A stretch of DNA of 64,000 nucleotides from Subtercola vilae (lineage in GTDB: Bacteria; Actinomycetota; Actinomycetes; Actinomycetales; Microbacteriaceae), in contig NZ_QYRT01000010.1 in the NCBI RefSeq assembly GCF_004923255.1, positions 1-64,000 on the forward strand, given 5' to 3'. Shown piece after piece: positions 52,858 to 61,508 of this stretch. Numbering within the stretch: position 1 is the first letter of the stretch; every line of letters begins with the position of its first letter. Position numbers and translations under genes: made by a program. The notes beneath the pieces were generated by a model. It searched no databases, had not been told where the DNA came from, and saw nothing but the letters and a program-made list of their open reading frames with translations.

Positions 52858-54765
52858 ATCGCGACCCCACCCACTGAGCCCGAAGGGCCCGATGCGACGA
52901 GGTCTGCCGACCCCGGCCCCGCTGGCCAGCCTGCCGCTCTGAGCGGCGAGACGGTCGAGCCCACCCGCCGGCGTGACAGACGGAGAACGTCACCCAAGCG
53001 GCGTCGCCGGCTCATTGTCGGCGGCTCTGTTGCCGTGCTGGTCATCGCTCTCGCGTGCGTGGTGGGCTACGTGGCGAACCAGGTGCTGCAGGCCAAGTCA
53101 TCGCTCGAGGCCGCACAGGCCTCGGTGACCCAGATCCAGTCGCAACTGTCGAGTCTCGATGTCAGCGCTCTCTCGGCATCGGCGACCGATTTCGCAGGCC
53201 ACGCACACGACGCCGCGACCTACACGAACGACCCGCTCTACAAGCTGGCCGAGATCGTGCCGGTGGTCGGCCCGAACCTCACCGCCGTACGCGAGCTCTC
53301 GGGCTCGCTCGACAGCATCGGCAGCCAAGTGCTGCTGCCCGTCGTCGATTTCTCGAAGACGCTCACGCCCGCGTCGCTGAAGCCGGTCGACGGCAAGCTC
53401 AACGTCGCCCTGTTGACGAGTGGTGATGCGACGCTCGCGTCGGCCGACGCGGCCATCGTGGCGAATGTGGCCACCATCTCGGCCATCCCCACCGATGGCA
53501 CGGTCAGCCAGATCTCGTCGGCGAAGACACAGCTCGTCACCGCGCTCGGCAAGGCGCACACCGAGATCGGTACCGTACGCAGCACCGTCGCCACCGTGCA
53601 GAGCATGCTGGGCATGAACGGGCCGAGGCACTACGTTCTCGCCTTTCTCAACAACGCCGAGACGACCGGCCTTGGCGGCGGCCCCGCGTCGCTCTCGATG
53701 CTCACGGTCGACAATGGGGCCTTCGCGCTCACAGACCACGCGTCGAGCCAGGATTTTCCCCTCACCGACGGCCCTGTGCGAGACATCGACCAGAACGTGA
53801 AGAACATCTTCGGCACCGGCGTGGTGTCGACCCTGAACTGGTCGACCGCACGGCCCGACTTTCCCACCGCAGCGCTCACCATCCAGGCCTTCTGGCAGAA
53901 GTACAAGGGCGGAACGGTCGATGGCGTCATCTCGATCGACCCGATCGCGCTGTCGTACCTTCTGAAGGCAACCGGTCCGATGACCCTCACCTCTGGCGAG
54001 CAGATCACCGCCGACAACGCTGTGCCGCTGCTGCTGCACGATATCTACCTGCGCTTTCCTCCGCTCGACATCGAGACCGGGTCAGACGCGTTCTTCAAAG
54101 ATGCCGCGGCGACAGTGTTCTCGGGGATCACCAGCACGAGCGCCGACCCGCAGACCCTCATCGATGCGGTGAACAAAGGCATCGACTCGGGCAACATCTT
54201 GGCGTGGAGCCCGATTCCGGCCGAACAGAAGCTCATCGCCAGTTCACCGCTGCAGGGTGTGTTGCCCACCGACAACGCGAAGTCGACTCTGGTCGGTACC
54301 TACTTTCGTGACGTCACGACCTCTAAGGCCGACTACTGGATCCAGTCGCACGTCGACCTGAGTACCGATGTATGCACGAACCCCACCAACCCCACGTTCA
54401 CCGAGACCGTCACCCTGCACTCCACGATGACGGTGGCCGAATCGGAGACTCTTCCGCGCTTCGTGGTCGGTGGCAACTTCGGCGGAACGCAGGTGAGCAC
54501 CGAGGTGTACATCTACGGGCCGGTCGGCGCCTCGACCGGTGAGCAAGTCGCGGGCACCACGAGCGTGAGCGCTGCGGTACGATCGTCGGCGAGCGATCTC
54601 GGTCGACCGGTCGCACGTTTTCTGGTGAACCTGAAGCCGGGCGAGACCAACACGGTGACGGCGTCGTTCAGCGGCGTCGGCGGTGTGTACGGGCCCCCGG
54701 TCATCCAGACCACGCCCATGATGAATACGACGACGACGGCTCTAACCGCGGCGGGGTGCAAGTAG
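52858..54765 (+). CDS. DUF4012 domain membrane protein, possible ATC start
   Basis: A 635-residue protein if read from ATC 52858. The N terminus is Pro-rich. TRRRDRRRTSPKRRRR is followed by one transmembrane helix (LIVGGSVAVLVIALACVVGY). A large extracytoplasmic DUF4012 region follows with VPVVGPNLTAVRELSGSL, VLAFLNNAETTGLGGGPAS and FPLTDGPVRDIDQNVKN. The only standard start, GTG 53035, would delete the basic stretch and half the helix, which the family normally has, so a rare ATC start, a mutated ATG or a sequencing error is likely. DUF4012 proteins occur in actinobacterial polysaccharide loci; the function is unknown. Confidence 0.82.
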   Translation: MATPPTEPEGPDATRSADPGPAGQPAALSGETVEPTRRRDRRRTSPKRRRRLIVGGSVAVLVIALACVVGYVANQVLQAKSSLEAAQASVTQIQSQLSSLDVSALSASATDFAGHAHDAATYTNDPLYKLAEIVPVVGPNLTAVRELSGSLDSIGSQVLLPVVDFSKTLTPASLKPVDGKLNVALLTSGDATLASADAAIVANVATISAIPTDGTVSQISSAKTQLVTALGKAHTEIGTVRSTVATVQSMLGMNGPRHYVLAFLNNAETTGLGGGPASLSMLTVDNGAFALTDHASSQDFPLTDGPVRDIDQNVKNIFGTGVVSTLNWSTARPDFPTAALTIQAFWQKYKGGTVDGVISIDPIALSYLLKATGPMTLTSGEQITADNAVPLLLHDIYLRFPPLDIETGSDAFFKDAAATVFSGITSTSADPQTLIDAVNKGIDSGNILAWSPIPAEQKLIASSPLQGVLPTDNAKSTLVGTYFRDVTTSKADYWIQSHVDLSTDVCTNPTNPTFTETVTLHSTMTVAESETLPRFVVGGNFGGTQVSTEVYIYGPVGASTGEQVAGTTSVSAAVRSSASDLGRPVARFLVNLKPGETNTVTASFSGVGGVYGPPVIQTTPMMNTTTTALTAAGCK

Positions 54766-54766
54766 G

Positions 54767-55408
54767 GTGTTCAACCGACTGGCGGCGGCAGGCCGCAGCT
54801 TCTACGGCACACTGATTCGCTACCTGTTGAAGTTCGGAATCGTGGGAGGCATCGGCTTCGTCGTCGATTTCGCCGTGTTCAACTGGCTGCTCGTCGGCGG
54901 CCTCGGTGACCAGCATCTGCTCTCTGGCCCCCTCGGAGCCAAAGTGGCCGCCGTGGCAGCCGCCACCATAGTCACGTGGTTCGGAAATCGGTACTGGACC
55001 TTCAGGGAGCACCGCCGCACGAACTACATCAAAGAGCTGCTCGAGTTCTCTGTCGTGGCCGTCTCCGGCCTGCTGATCAACCTGCTCTGCCTGTGGTTCT
55101 CGCACTATGTTCTCGGTTTCACCTCGCTGCTGGCCGACAATATTTCGGGCCAGTTCATCGGAACGGGCTTCGCAACCCTCTTTCGCTTCGCGCTCTACCG
55201 CTACTGGGTCTTCGGCCACCACCGCGGTCACGCCGTAGTGGATGCAGAGCAGAAGGCCGAGCTTGCGGCCGTGGCGATCTTCGAGAACGACGATGCGGCA
55301 GAGGCGCGCGCCAGTGCGCCGCACGCACCGCGCCCTCCCCACGCACTGCGCCCTCCCCACGAGCCCCGCACGCTCCCCGACGACACAGCGAAGGGCCCGC
55401 GCCTATAA
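54767..55408 (+). CDS. GtrA family membrane protein (second copy)
   Basis: A 213-residue protein with four transmembrane helices: IRYLLKFGIVGGIGFVVDFA, AKVAAVAAATIVTWFGNR, LEFSVVAVSGLLINLLCLW and NISGQFIGTGFATLFRFALY. It has the GtrA hallmarks NRYWTF and FRFALYRYWVF, plus a C-terminal tail rich in His, Pro and Ala absent from the copy at 24923. It probably acts in polyprenyl-linked sugar transfer. GTG 54767 follows the DUF4012 stop by one base. The stop TAA is part of the TATAAT element of the next transcript. Confidence 0.9.
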   Translation: MFNRLAAAGRSFYGTLIRYLLKFGIVGGIGFVVDFAVFNWLLVGGLGDQHLLSGPLGAKVAAVAAATIVTWFGNRYWTFREHRRTNYIKELLEFSVVAVSGLLINLLCLWFSHYVLGFTSLLADNISGQFIGTGFATLFRFALYRYWVFGHHRGHAVVDAEQKAELAAVAIFENDDAAEARASAPHAPRPPHALRPPHEPRTLPDDTAKGPRL

Positions 55409-55409
55409 T
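55404..55409 (+). promoter_or_regulatory. Consensus -10 element TATAAT
   Basis: A perfect TATAAT ends six bases before GTG 55416. Transcription would start at the GTG, giving a leaderless message for the coiled-coil protein and the downstream GT genes. It overlaps the GtrA stop codon. A weak GACAC lies at a -35-like distance. Confidence 0.55.
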
Positions 55410-55415
55410 TGTGCG

Positions 55416-55685
55416 GTGCCAGAAGATACTGCTGACGAGCGTCTTGCCGTCGTGACGAACCGCCTCCGCGTGCTCGAAGACGAGCGCGACCGCCTGCAGG
55501 GCGAACTCGACGAAATCGCAAACCGCGCCACCGACCGCTGGCTGCTCGCGGTTCACTACGAGTCGTCGGTCGTCAATGCCATGCAGCAGACGCTGTCGTG
55601 GCGGGTGACGAAGCCGCTCAGACTCGTGCGGGGCCTGCAGCTCGCACGACTGCGTTCAGGCGGCTCCGGCGGATCGACCTCGTGA
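55416..55685 (+). CDS. Small coiled-coil protein with SWRVTKPLR motif
   Basis: An 89-residue protein. An N-terminal coiled coil spans about 8-40 (RLRVLEDERDRLQGELDEIA). QQTLSWRVTKPLRLVRGLQL follows at about 60-79. A Gly/Ser-rich C terminus ends in the GTGA overlap with the next GT gene. The same motif is internal in the GT at 43633 and C-terminal in the FkbM methyltransferase at 60505, where it also follows a coiled coil. It probably docks the GT module to the membrane or to partners. No catalytic residues are visible. Confidence 0.78.
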   Translation: MPEDTADERLAVVTNRLRVLEDERDRLQGELDEIANRATDRWLLAVHYESSVVNAMQQTLSWRVTKPLRLVRGLQLARLRSGGSGGSTS

Positions 55686-57232
55686 GCTTTCTGCTCGACG
55701 CACCGGCCCCTGAGCACGCGCTTCCGTCAGCTGAGCGGGCACTCCGCAGCCGTCTGATGGTTGTGGCCGACGAGCTGCTCGCCGATGCGTCTGAGGTTCG
55801 GGCGCTGGCCGGGCGTGGTAGCGGCGTGCTGTTGGGTGCACTGGTGCACCGCGTGCAGGCGTCGGGCCTCGACCGCGAACTCTGGTTGCTGCTGGTGGCC
55901 ATGACGGCCGCGTTCCCGAACACGGAGCTGATGCTCAGAACCCGCCGTGCGCTGGGCATGGCCGCGGGGCCGCAGGCACTGTCGGCCGTACTCGATGCTA
56001 GCTACCATTCCGGCACACGATTGCAGTCACTCGAACTCGAAATGCGTCTGGTGACCGACAAGCCGGTGGTCGACGTCGATTTCTGCGCACGATTCGATCA
56101 CAACACCGGTATTCAACGCGTCGTGCGCGAAACCATGAGCCGATGGAACGGCGAGCACTCGATTGAGCTTGCATGCTGGGCCGACGGCGACAATTGCCTT
56201 CGCACTCTTGCCCCGATCGAGCGGCGCCGCGTACTCGAGTGGGATTCCCACAAGGCCGAAATGGCCCATCACATCAAGCCTGATGGCCGGGCGCCGGCAG
56301 GGTTCGTGCCCGAGCTGGTCGTGCCCTACCGCACCACCGTGGTGCTGCCCGAAGTGGCCCACGATGGCCTCTGGCCGCAGCTCTCGGCCCTGGCCCGGTT
56401 TTCGGGCAACCAGACGGCAATGATCGGCTACGACACCATTCCCATTGCCAGCGCAGACCTCATCTCGAGCCATGAGACAGAGAAGTTCTCGAAGTACCTC
56501 ACCATCGTGAAGAATGCCACGCGTGTCGTGGCCATCAGCGACGCGGCGGCGGGCGAGTTTCGCGGGTTCGCAAGCGCGCTCGTGTCTCAGGGCGTGGGTG
56601 CGCCGGTGGTCGGCTGCGTCACGCTGGCAGTGCAGAGCCCGGCTCGCGGGGCATCCGTATCGGCGCCCACAGACCAGCCGGAGAAGCTCGTTCTGATGGT
56701 GGGCAACCAAGAGCCGCGCAAGAATCTGCTGGCCGTTCTGTTTGCCGCCGAGACGCTCTGGCGTGAGGGGCTGCAGTTCACGCTGCGCATGATCGGCGGC
56801 GGCAAGAGCGACTACACCCGCCTCATCGACCACGAGGCCAAGCGCCTCGCGAAGGCCGGCCACGCCATCGAGGTGCTGCGCGGGGCGGGCGACGACGTGC
56901 TGATCGACTCGTACCGGGCCGCCCGGTTCACCGTCTTTCCCTCGACCCACGAGGGGTACGGGTTGCCCGTTGCAGAGTCTCTGGCCATGGGTGTTCCGTC
57001 GATCACGTCGAACTACGGCAGTACCCAGCAGATCGCCGACGGCGGCGGATGCCTCACCGTCGACCCCCGCAACGACCAGTCGATCGTCGATGCCATGCGC
57101 CTGCTGCTCACCGACGACGTCGAACGCGAACGCCTCGCCGCCGAGGCCCGCGCCCGCGTGCCCCGCACCTGGAACGACTACGCCACCGAACTCTGGCACG
57201 AACTCGTCGAACCGTTGGAGAATGCCTCATGA
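55682..57232 (+). CDS. GT4 glycosyltransferase with N-terminal module (paralogue 4 of 5)
   Basis: A 516-residue protein. ELWLLLVAMTAAFP at about 65-78 is the helical-module signature, and DFCARFDHNTGIQRVVRETM is near 133. The donor lobe has VLMVGNQEPRKNLLAVLFAA and HEGYGLPVAESLAMGVPS. GTG 55682 overlaps the small coiled-coil gene by four bases. Together the two products equal the single fused protein at 43633-45357. It is coupled by ATGA to the next paralogue. Confidence 0.89.
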   Translation: MSFLLDAPAPEHALPSAERALRSRLMVVADELLADASEVRALAGRGSGVLLGALVHRVQASGLDRELWLLLVAMTAAFPNTELMLRTRRALGMAAGPQALSAVLDASYHSGTRLQSLELEMRLVTDKPVVDVDFCARFDHNTGIQRVVRETMSRWNGEHSIELACWADGDNCLRTLAPIERRRVLEWDSHKAEMAHHIKPDGRAPAGFVPELVVPYRTTVVLPEVAHDGLWPQLSALARFSGNQTAMIGYDTIPIASADLISSHETEKFSKYLTIVKNATRVVAISDAAAGEFRGFASALVSQGVGAPVVGCVTLAVQSPARGASVSAPTDQPEKLVLMVGNQEPRKNLLAVLFAAETLWREGLQFTLRMIGGGKSDYTRLIDHEAKRLAKAGHAIEVLRGAGDDVLIDSYRAARFTVFPSTHEGYGLPVAESLAMGVPSITSNYGSTQQIADGGGCLTVDPRNDQSIVDAMRLLLTDDVERERLAAEARARVPRTWNDYATELWHELVEPLENAS

Positions 57233-58698
57233 GCCACGCCCTCACCGCCCGTTTTCGCGTTCTCGCCGATGCCATCGGCACCCCGCTGCCTGTCGACGAG
57301 ACCACCTCTGGCTACCTCGACACGCTGGCCACGTCGATCGGGGCAGACAGCGAGCTGCTGTGGCTGGCACTTGCCGCCGTGTCAGCAGAGTTTCCGAAGA
57401 CAGACACGTACGAGAAGTTTCGTCGCGATGCCGTGCTGAACGGCACCCGCCAGGCACTCGCCGAGGTCGCGGCCCGTAGCACACACCTGCTCGCGCCCAA
57501 CCGCACCGTCGCGGTACGCATCGTGACGGGTGCGGTCGTTCTCGACGTGCACCACACGGCACGCACGGGGTTGGCCACGGGCATCCAGCGCGTGGTTCGG
57601 CAGACCATCGGGTACTGGAAAGATCGGCCGGGCGTCGAACTGGTGGGCTGGGATCGGCGCTACAGCGGGCTTCGTCACCTCACCGAACCCGAGCAGCAGA
57701 ACGCGCTCTACGGCTCGGCACCGCACCTCGCGCGGCCGAAGACGTGGGTTCTCACCATTCCGTTCAAGAGCATCTACGTGCTGCCAGAGCTCGCCATCGA
57801 AGACGATCGTACGGCGCGCATCTCGTGCCTGGCCGAATTCTCGGGCAACCGCACCAACGTCATCGGTTTCGACTGTGTGCCCCTCACCTCGTCAGAGACC
57901 GTGGGTGCCGGTATGTCGGCGGCGTTCTCGAAGAATCTCGCAGCTCTCGCGCACTTCGACCGCGTCTCGACCATCTCCGAGGCCGCTGCCACCGAGTACC
58001 GCGGCTGGCGCGGCATGCTCTCCGGTGCCGGCCTCACTGGCCCGGCCATCGAGCCGCTGCTGCTGCCGAGTGTTGCCGAAGTGGTCTCGGCGGCCGACTT
58101 CGAGGCGGCCCGTGCCGCTCTGCTGACCGGAGACGCGCCCATGATGCTGGTGGTCGGCAGCCACGAACCCCGCAAGAATCACCTTGCCGTGCTGTATGCC
58201 GCCGAGCGGCTCTGGCGCGACGGCATCGAGTTTCAGATGGTTTTCATTGGCGGCAACGGCTGGCACGGCGACGAGTTCCGCGCACAGCTGAAACGACTGC
58301 AGGGCGACGGATGGCCGGTGCGGGCCATCTCGGCCCTCTCCGACGCTCTGCTCTGGAGTGCTTATCGGCTCGCCCGGGTCAGTGTCTTCCCGTCACTGAA
58401 CGAGGGCTTCGGGCTGCCCGTCGGCGAGTCGCTCTCGGCCCGAACCCCGGTTGTCACCTCGAACTTCGGCAGCATGAAAGAGATCGCGGTGGCAGGCGGC
58501 GCCATCTTGGTCGACCCGCGCGACGACGACGACGTGTACCGGGGAATGAAGGCCGGTCTGCTCGACGACGAGCTGCACGCGAAGCTCGTGGCCGAATCGG
58601 CCGGATTGTCGACCCGCGGCTGGTCTGACTACGCCGATGAGCTGTGGCGGTACTTCGAACTCGACACCCGCCTCGCAAACGCCAGCGCCACAAGCTAA
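57229..58698 (+). CDS. GT4 glycosyltransferase with N-terminal module (paralogue 5 of 5)
   Basis: A 489-residue protein. LLWLALAAVSAEFP near 43 and ARTGLATGIQRVVRQTIGYW near 110 mark the shared module. MLVVGSHEPRKNHLAVLYAA and NEGFGLPVGESLSARTPV form the donor site. It is closest by eye to paralogue 1 (shared PRKNH, VFIGG and GW patterns). It is translationally coupled to paralogue 4 and followed by the ABC exporter, 67 bases on. Confidence 0.89.
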   Translation: MSHALTARFRVLADAIGTPLPVDETTSGYLDTLATSIGADSELLWLALAAVSAEFPKTDTYEKFRRDAVLNGTRQALAEVAARSTHLLAPNRTVAVRIVTGAVVLDVHHTARTGLATGIQRVVRQTIGYWKDRPGVELVGWDRRYSGLRHLTEPEQQNALYGSAPHLARPKTWVLTIPFKSIYVLPELAIEDDRTARISCLAEFSGNRTNVIGFDCVPLTSSETVGAGMSAAFSKNLAALAHFDRVSTISEAAATEYRGWRGMLSGAGLTGPAIEPLLLPSVAEVVSAADFEAARAALLTGDAPMMLVVGSHEPRKNHLAVLYAAERLWRDGIEFQMVFIGGNGWHGDEFRAQLKRLQGDGWPVRAISALSDALLWSAYRLARVSVFPSLNEGFGLPVGESLSARTPVVTSNFGSMKEIAVAGGAILVDPRDDDDVYRGMKAGLLDDELHAKLVAESAGLSTRGWSDYADELWRYFELDTRLANASATS

Positions 58699-58716
58699 TT
58701 ACCAGCACACACCGCG

Positions 58717-58722
58717 TAGTAT
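58717..58722 (+). promoter_or_regulatory. Possible -10 element before the ABC exporter
   Basis: TAGTAT lies 43 bases before the ATG of the permease gene, with GGAG as ribosome-binding site further down. No convincing -35 is seen; read-through from the operon is also likely. Confidence 0.3.
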
Positions 58723-58765
58723 TTGGCGGTGGATGCACCCGACATCTTTCACGTAACGGAGACAC

Positions 58766-59710
58766 ATGGCGACCCAAGCCGAAGTACGAGCCGAGCGATT
58801 GGCCCAGCTTCCTTTCGAAGCGTCGGCGAACGCGGGCCCCAAATCGGTTGGCGGGTTCATCGCGTCGGTGCAGGAGATCTTCTCGCACCGCGAACTGCTC
58901 GACCTGCTTATTCGGCGCGAACTGAAGTCGCGCTACAAAGACTCGACCCTCGGTTTCGTGTGGAGCCTGATCAAGCCCCTCGTTCAGTTGCTCATCTACT
59001 ACGTGTTCATCGGAACCGTGCTGGGTGCTGCGCGCGGCGTGCCCCAGTTCGCCATCTTCGTGTTCTCGGGGCTCACGCTCTGGGGCCTCTACAGCGAGAT
59101 CATCGCGTCGGGCACCTCGTCGATCGTCACGAATGCCGGGCTCATCAAGAAGGTCTACCTTCCCCGCGAGATCTTCCCGCTGGCGTCAACGGGTTCTGCC
59201 ATCTTCAACTTCCTGATCCAGATGATCGTGTTGCTCGCAGCGATCCTGCTGCTGGGGCAGTTTCCCATCTCGCTCAACCTGCTCTACGTGCCAGCCGCCG
59301 TGGTGATCGTGCTCATCTGGGGAGTAGCGTTCGCCGTGCTGCTCTCGGCGCTGAACGTGTACCTCCGCGACATCCAGTACCTGGTCGAGGTAGCCATGCT
59401 GCTGCTCTTCTGGGCCTCGCCCATCGTCTACTCGTGGAACCTCGTCGTCGATGCAGCCAAGGCGCACTCGTGGCTGCTCGAGATCTACCTGCTCAACCCC
59501 GTCTCCCTTGCGATGCTCGCGTTCCAACGAGGGCTTTGGCAGGCCGGCAGCCAAGTGAACGTCATCGGCACCAACACCATTCAACCGCAGCAGTGGCCGG
59601 CCTACATGGATGTTCGGCTCGCGTTCGCCGCGATCGCCGGCCTCGTCGTTCTGTTCATTGCACAGCGCATTTTCGCCCGTCTTCAGGGCAACTTCGCGCA
59701 GGAGATCTAA
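58766..59710 (+). CDS. Polysaccharide ABC transporter permease (ABC-2, Wzm/TagG-like)
   Basis: A 314-residue membrane protein. The N-terminal amphipathic helix and LLDLLIRRELKSRYKDSTLG are the ABC-2 signature. Six transmembrane helices follow, and ASPIVYSWNLVVDAAKAHSW is in the second half. It forms, with the ATPase encoded one base downstream, the exporter of a lipid-linked polymer. An O-antigen or teichoic-acid-like glycan is expected. Confidence 0.92.
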   Translation: MATQAEVRAERLAQLPFEASANAGPKSVGGFIASVQEIFSHRELLDLLIRRELKSRYKDSTLGFVWSLIKPLVQLLIYYVFIGTVLGAARGVPQFAIFVFSGLTLWGLYSEIIASGTSSIVTNAGLIKKVYLPREIFPLASTGSAIFNFLIQMIVLLAAILLLGQFPISLNLLYVPAAVVIVLIWGVAFAVLLSALNVYLRDIQYLVEVAMLLLFWASPIVYSWNLVVDAAKAHSWLLEIYLLNPVSLAMLAFQRGLWQAGSQVNVIGTNTIQPQQWPAYMDVRLAFAAIAGLVVLFIAQRIFARLQGNFAQEI

Positions 59711-60459
59711 TGCCCGCCTTGAGAAACGCACCTACCGTGGTGCGCGTGACCGACGTGTCGAAACGTTTCGTCATTCGCAAAGAGAAATCGCTGAAAGAGC
59801 GCATCGTCAACTTCGGGCGCTCGCAGAAGCACAAAGACGACTTCTGGGCGCTGCGAAACGTGTCGTTCGAGATCAAGGCCGGCACCACTATCGGCCTCGT
59901 CGGGGCCAATGGCTCGGGCAAGAGCACGCTGCTGAAGGTGTTGGGTGGCATCATTCAGCCCAACGACGGTACGGTCGAGCGTCGCGGCCGGCTGGCCGCA
60001 CTGCTCGAACTCGGCGCGGGGTTTCACCCCGACCTCACGGGGCGCGAGAACGTGTACCTGAACAGCGCCATTCTCGGCCTCACCCGCAAGCAGACTGACG
60101 AGTACTTTCAGTCGATCGTCGACTTCAGCGAGATCGAAGAGTTCATCGACACACAGGTGAAGTTCTACTCCTCAGGCATGTACGTGCGGCTGGCCTTCGC
60201 CATCGCGGTGCACGTCGATCCTGACATTCTTCTGGTCGACGAAGTTCTCGCCGTGGGTGATGAGCCGTTCCAAGAGAAGTGCATGAACAAGATCAAAGAG
60301 TTTCAGGCCGAGGGCCGCACCATCATTCTGGTGAGCCACTCGGCCGGCCAGGTCGAAGAGCTCTGCGACCGGGTCGTCGTGCTCTCGCACGGAAACGTGG
60401 TCTTCGACGGCGGCGCCGCCGATGGAATCCTCGCGCTTCGCGAGTCGTTCGAACACTGA
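59710..60459 (+). CDS. Polysaccharide ABC transporter ATP-binding protein (Wzt/TagH-like)
   Basis: A 249-residue ATPase. Walker A is GANGSGKSTLLK, the Q-loop region has ALLELGAGFHPDLTGRENVY, the ABC signature is YSSGMYVRLAFA, Walker B is ILLVDEVLAVGD, and the switch histidine is in LVSHSAG. It lacks the C-terminal carbohydrate-binding domain of Wzt proteins that select modified O-chains, so it resembles the short TagH/RfbE class. The start overlaps the permease stop (TAATG). Confidence 0.93.
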   Translation: MPALRNAPTVVRVTDVSKRFVIRKEKSLKERIVNFGRSQKHKDDFWALRNVSFEIKAGTTIGLVGANGSGKSTLLKVLGGIIQPNDGTVERRGRLAALLELGAGFHPDLTGRENVYLNSAILGLTRKQTDEYFQSIVDFSEIEEFIDTQVKFYSSGMYVRLAFAIAVHVDPDILLVDEVLAVGDEPFQEKCMNKIKEFQAEGRTIILVSHSAGQVEELCDRVVVLSHGNVVFDGGAADGILALRESFEH

Positions 60460-60504
60460 CCCACGCTGCCCTGCTCGGTGAACAGTGAGGCCCGGGTCAC
60501 GTGC

Positions 60505-61461
60505 TCAGCGCTTGGGAAGCAGGCTCCGGATGCCGCGGAGCGGTTTTGTGATGCGCCACGAGAGCGTCTTCTGCAGTTCGGCGACAAGAGCGCCGAGTTC
60601 GGCCGCGCGTGCCGCTGATCGGGCGGCTGTGGCCTCCGCTTGGTCGAGCAGCGCCACCTTCTGGTGCGCTTGTTCCAATTCGGCAGCGAGCTGCTGCTCG
60701 CGCAGTGTGGCAGCGGTCAGGGCTCGCTCGGCGGACTGGCATCGATCGTCGAGACTCAGCTGGTCGAGGCGTACGAAGTTGTCGACGAAGCTCGCCGCGT
60801 AGGTGAGTGCCGTGCCGATCTGCTCGGCCCGTTCGTCGGCCAGGTAATAGCGTGAGAGGCCGTCGAACATCTGGAAGGTGTAGCCGGCGCGCTCGACAGT
60901 GTCTTGCCACGACTCGTGCACCTGGCGGGTCGAATTGGGTGCGGTGGCTTCGATCACGAGGATCCACGGGCGGTAACGGCTGAAATCGATCGAGCCAAGC
61001 ACAAACGCTTCAGCCCCCTCGGTGTCGACCGACAGAAAGTGGATGTCGCGGTCGGCCAGCCCCGACTCTTCAATGGTCTGGTTCAGGGTGACCACCGGTA
61101 CCGTCTCGTCGTGCACGGCCCAGCCGGCAGCTGCCGCCTCCTCGCCGTACTCGTCGATCATCGTCGAAAGACCGGTGCCGTCGATGAGGTGGATCTGGGC
61201 GCTCGGGGCATCGACGTCGCTCGCGATCGCCTCGTACACCGCGTCTCCCGGGCGTTCGACTCGGTACAGCGAGGCGTACTCGGGGTTCGGCTCGATGGCC
61301 ACCCCGCGCCAGCCAGCGTCGTAGAACTTACGCGAAACCGAATCGATGGTCGGGTGGTTGGCGCCGACGTCGATGTAGGTGCCACCCTGGATGTCTTTGA
61401 GGGCACGCCACAGCACGATGTCTTCGCCGTTCTGGGCGAAAGAGATGTTTCGGTCGGTCAC
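60505..61461 (-). CDS. FkbM-family methyltransferase with coiled coil and SWRITKPLR tail
   Basis: A 318-residue protein. A SAM-dependent FkbM fold is at about 1-215, with ISFAQNGEDIVLWRAL at the start, YIDVGANHPTIDSVSRKFYD as the SAM loop, and FLSVDTEGAEAFVLGSID. A coiled coil (about 220-300) and the C-terminal QKTLSWRITKPLRGIRSLLP follow. It probably O-methylates the glycan or a lipid-linked intermediate. GTG 61461 has GGAAAGG upstream. It lies 47 bases after the O-antigen-ligase-like gene on the same strand and converges with the ABC genes. Confidence 0.88.
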   Translation of the reverse strand: MTDRNISFAQNGEDIVLWRALKDIQGGTYIDVGANHPTIDSVSRKFYDAGWRGVAIEPNPEYASLYRVERPGDAVYEAIASDVDAPSAQIHLIDGTGLSTMIDEYGEEAAAAGWAVHDETVPVVTLNQTIEESGLADRDIHFLSVDTEGAEAFVLGSIDFSRYRPWILVIEATAPNSTRQVHESWQDTVERAGYTFQMFDGLSRYYLADERAEQIGTALTYAASFVDNFVRLDQLSLDDRCQSAERALTAATLREQQLAAELEQAHQKVALLDQAEATAARSAARAAELGALVAELQKTLSWRITKPLRGIRSLLPKR

Positions 61462-61508
61462 GCTGAACCTTTCCGGCGCCGTCGCCTGAGTATCGGGGTG
61501 TCTCGACC

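Noticed and set aside
58723-59709. N-terminal extension of the ABC ATPase across the permease gene
   Set aside because: It is an out-of-phase reading of the permease coding sequence; ATG 59710 begins the normal Wzt N terminus.
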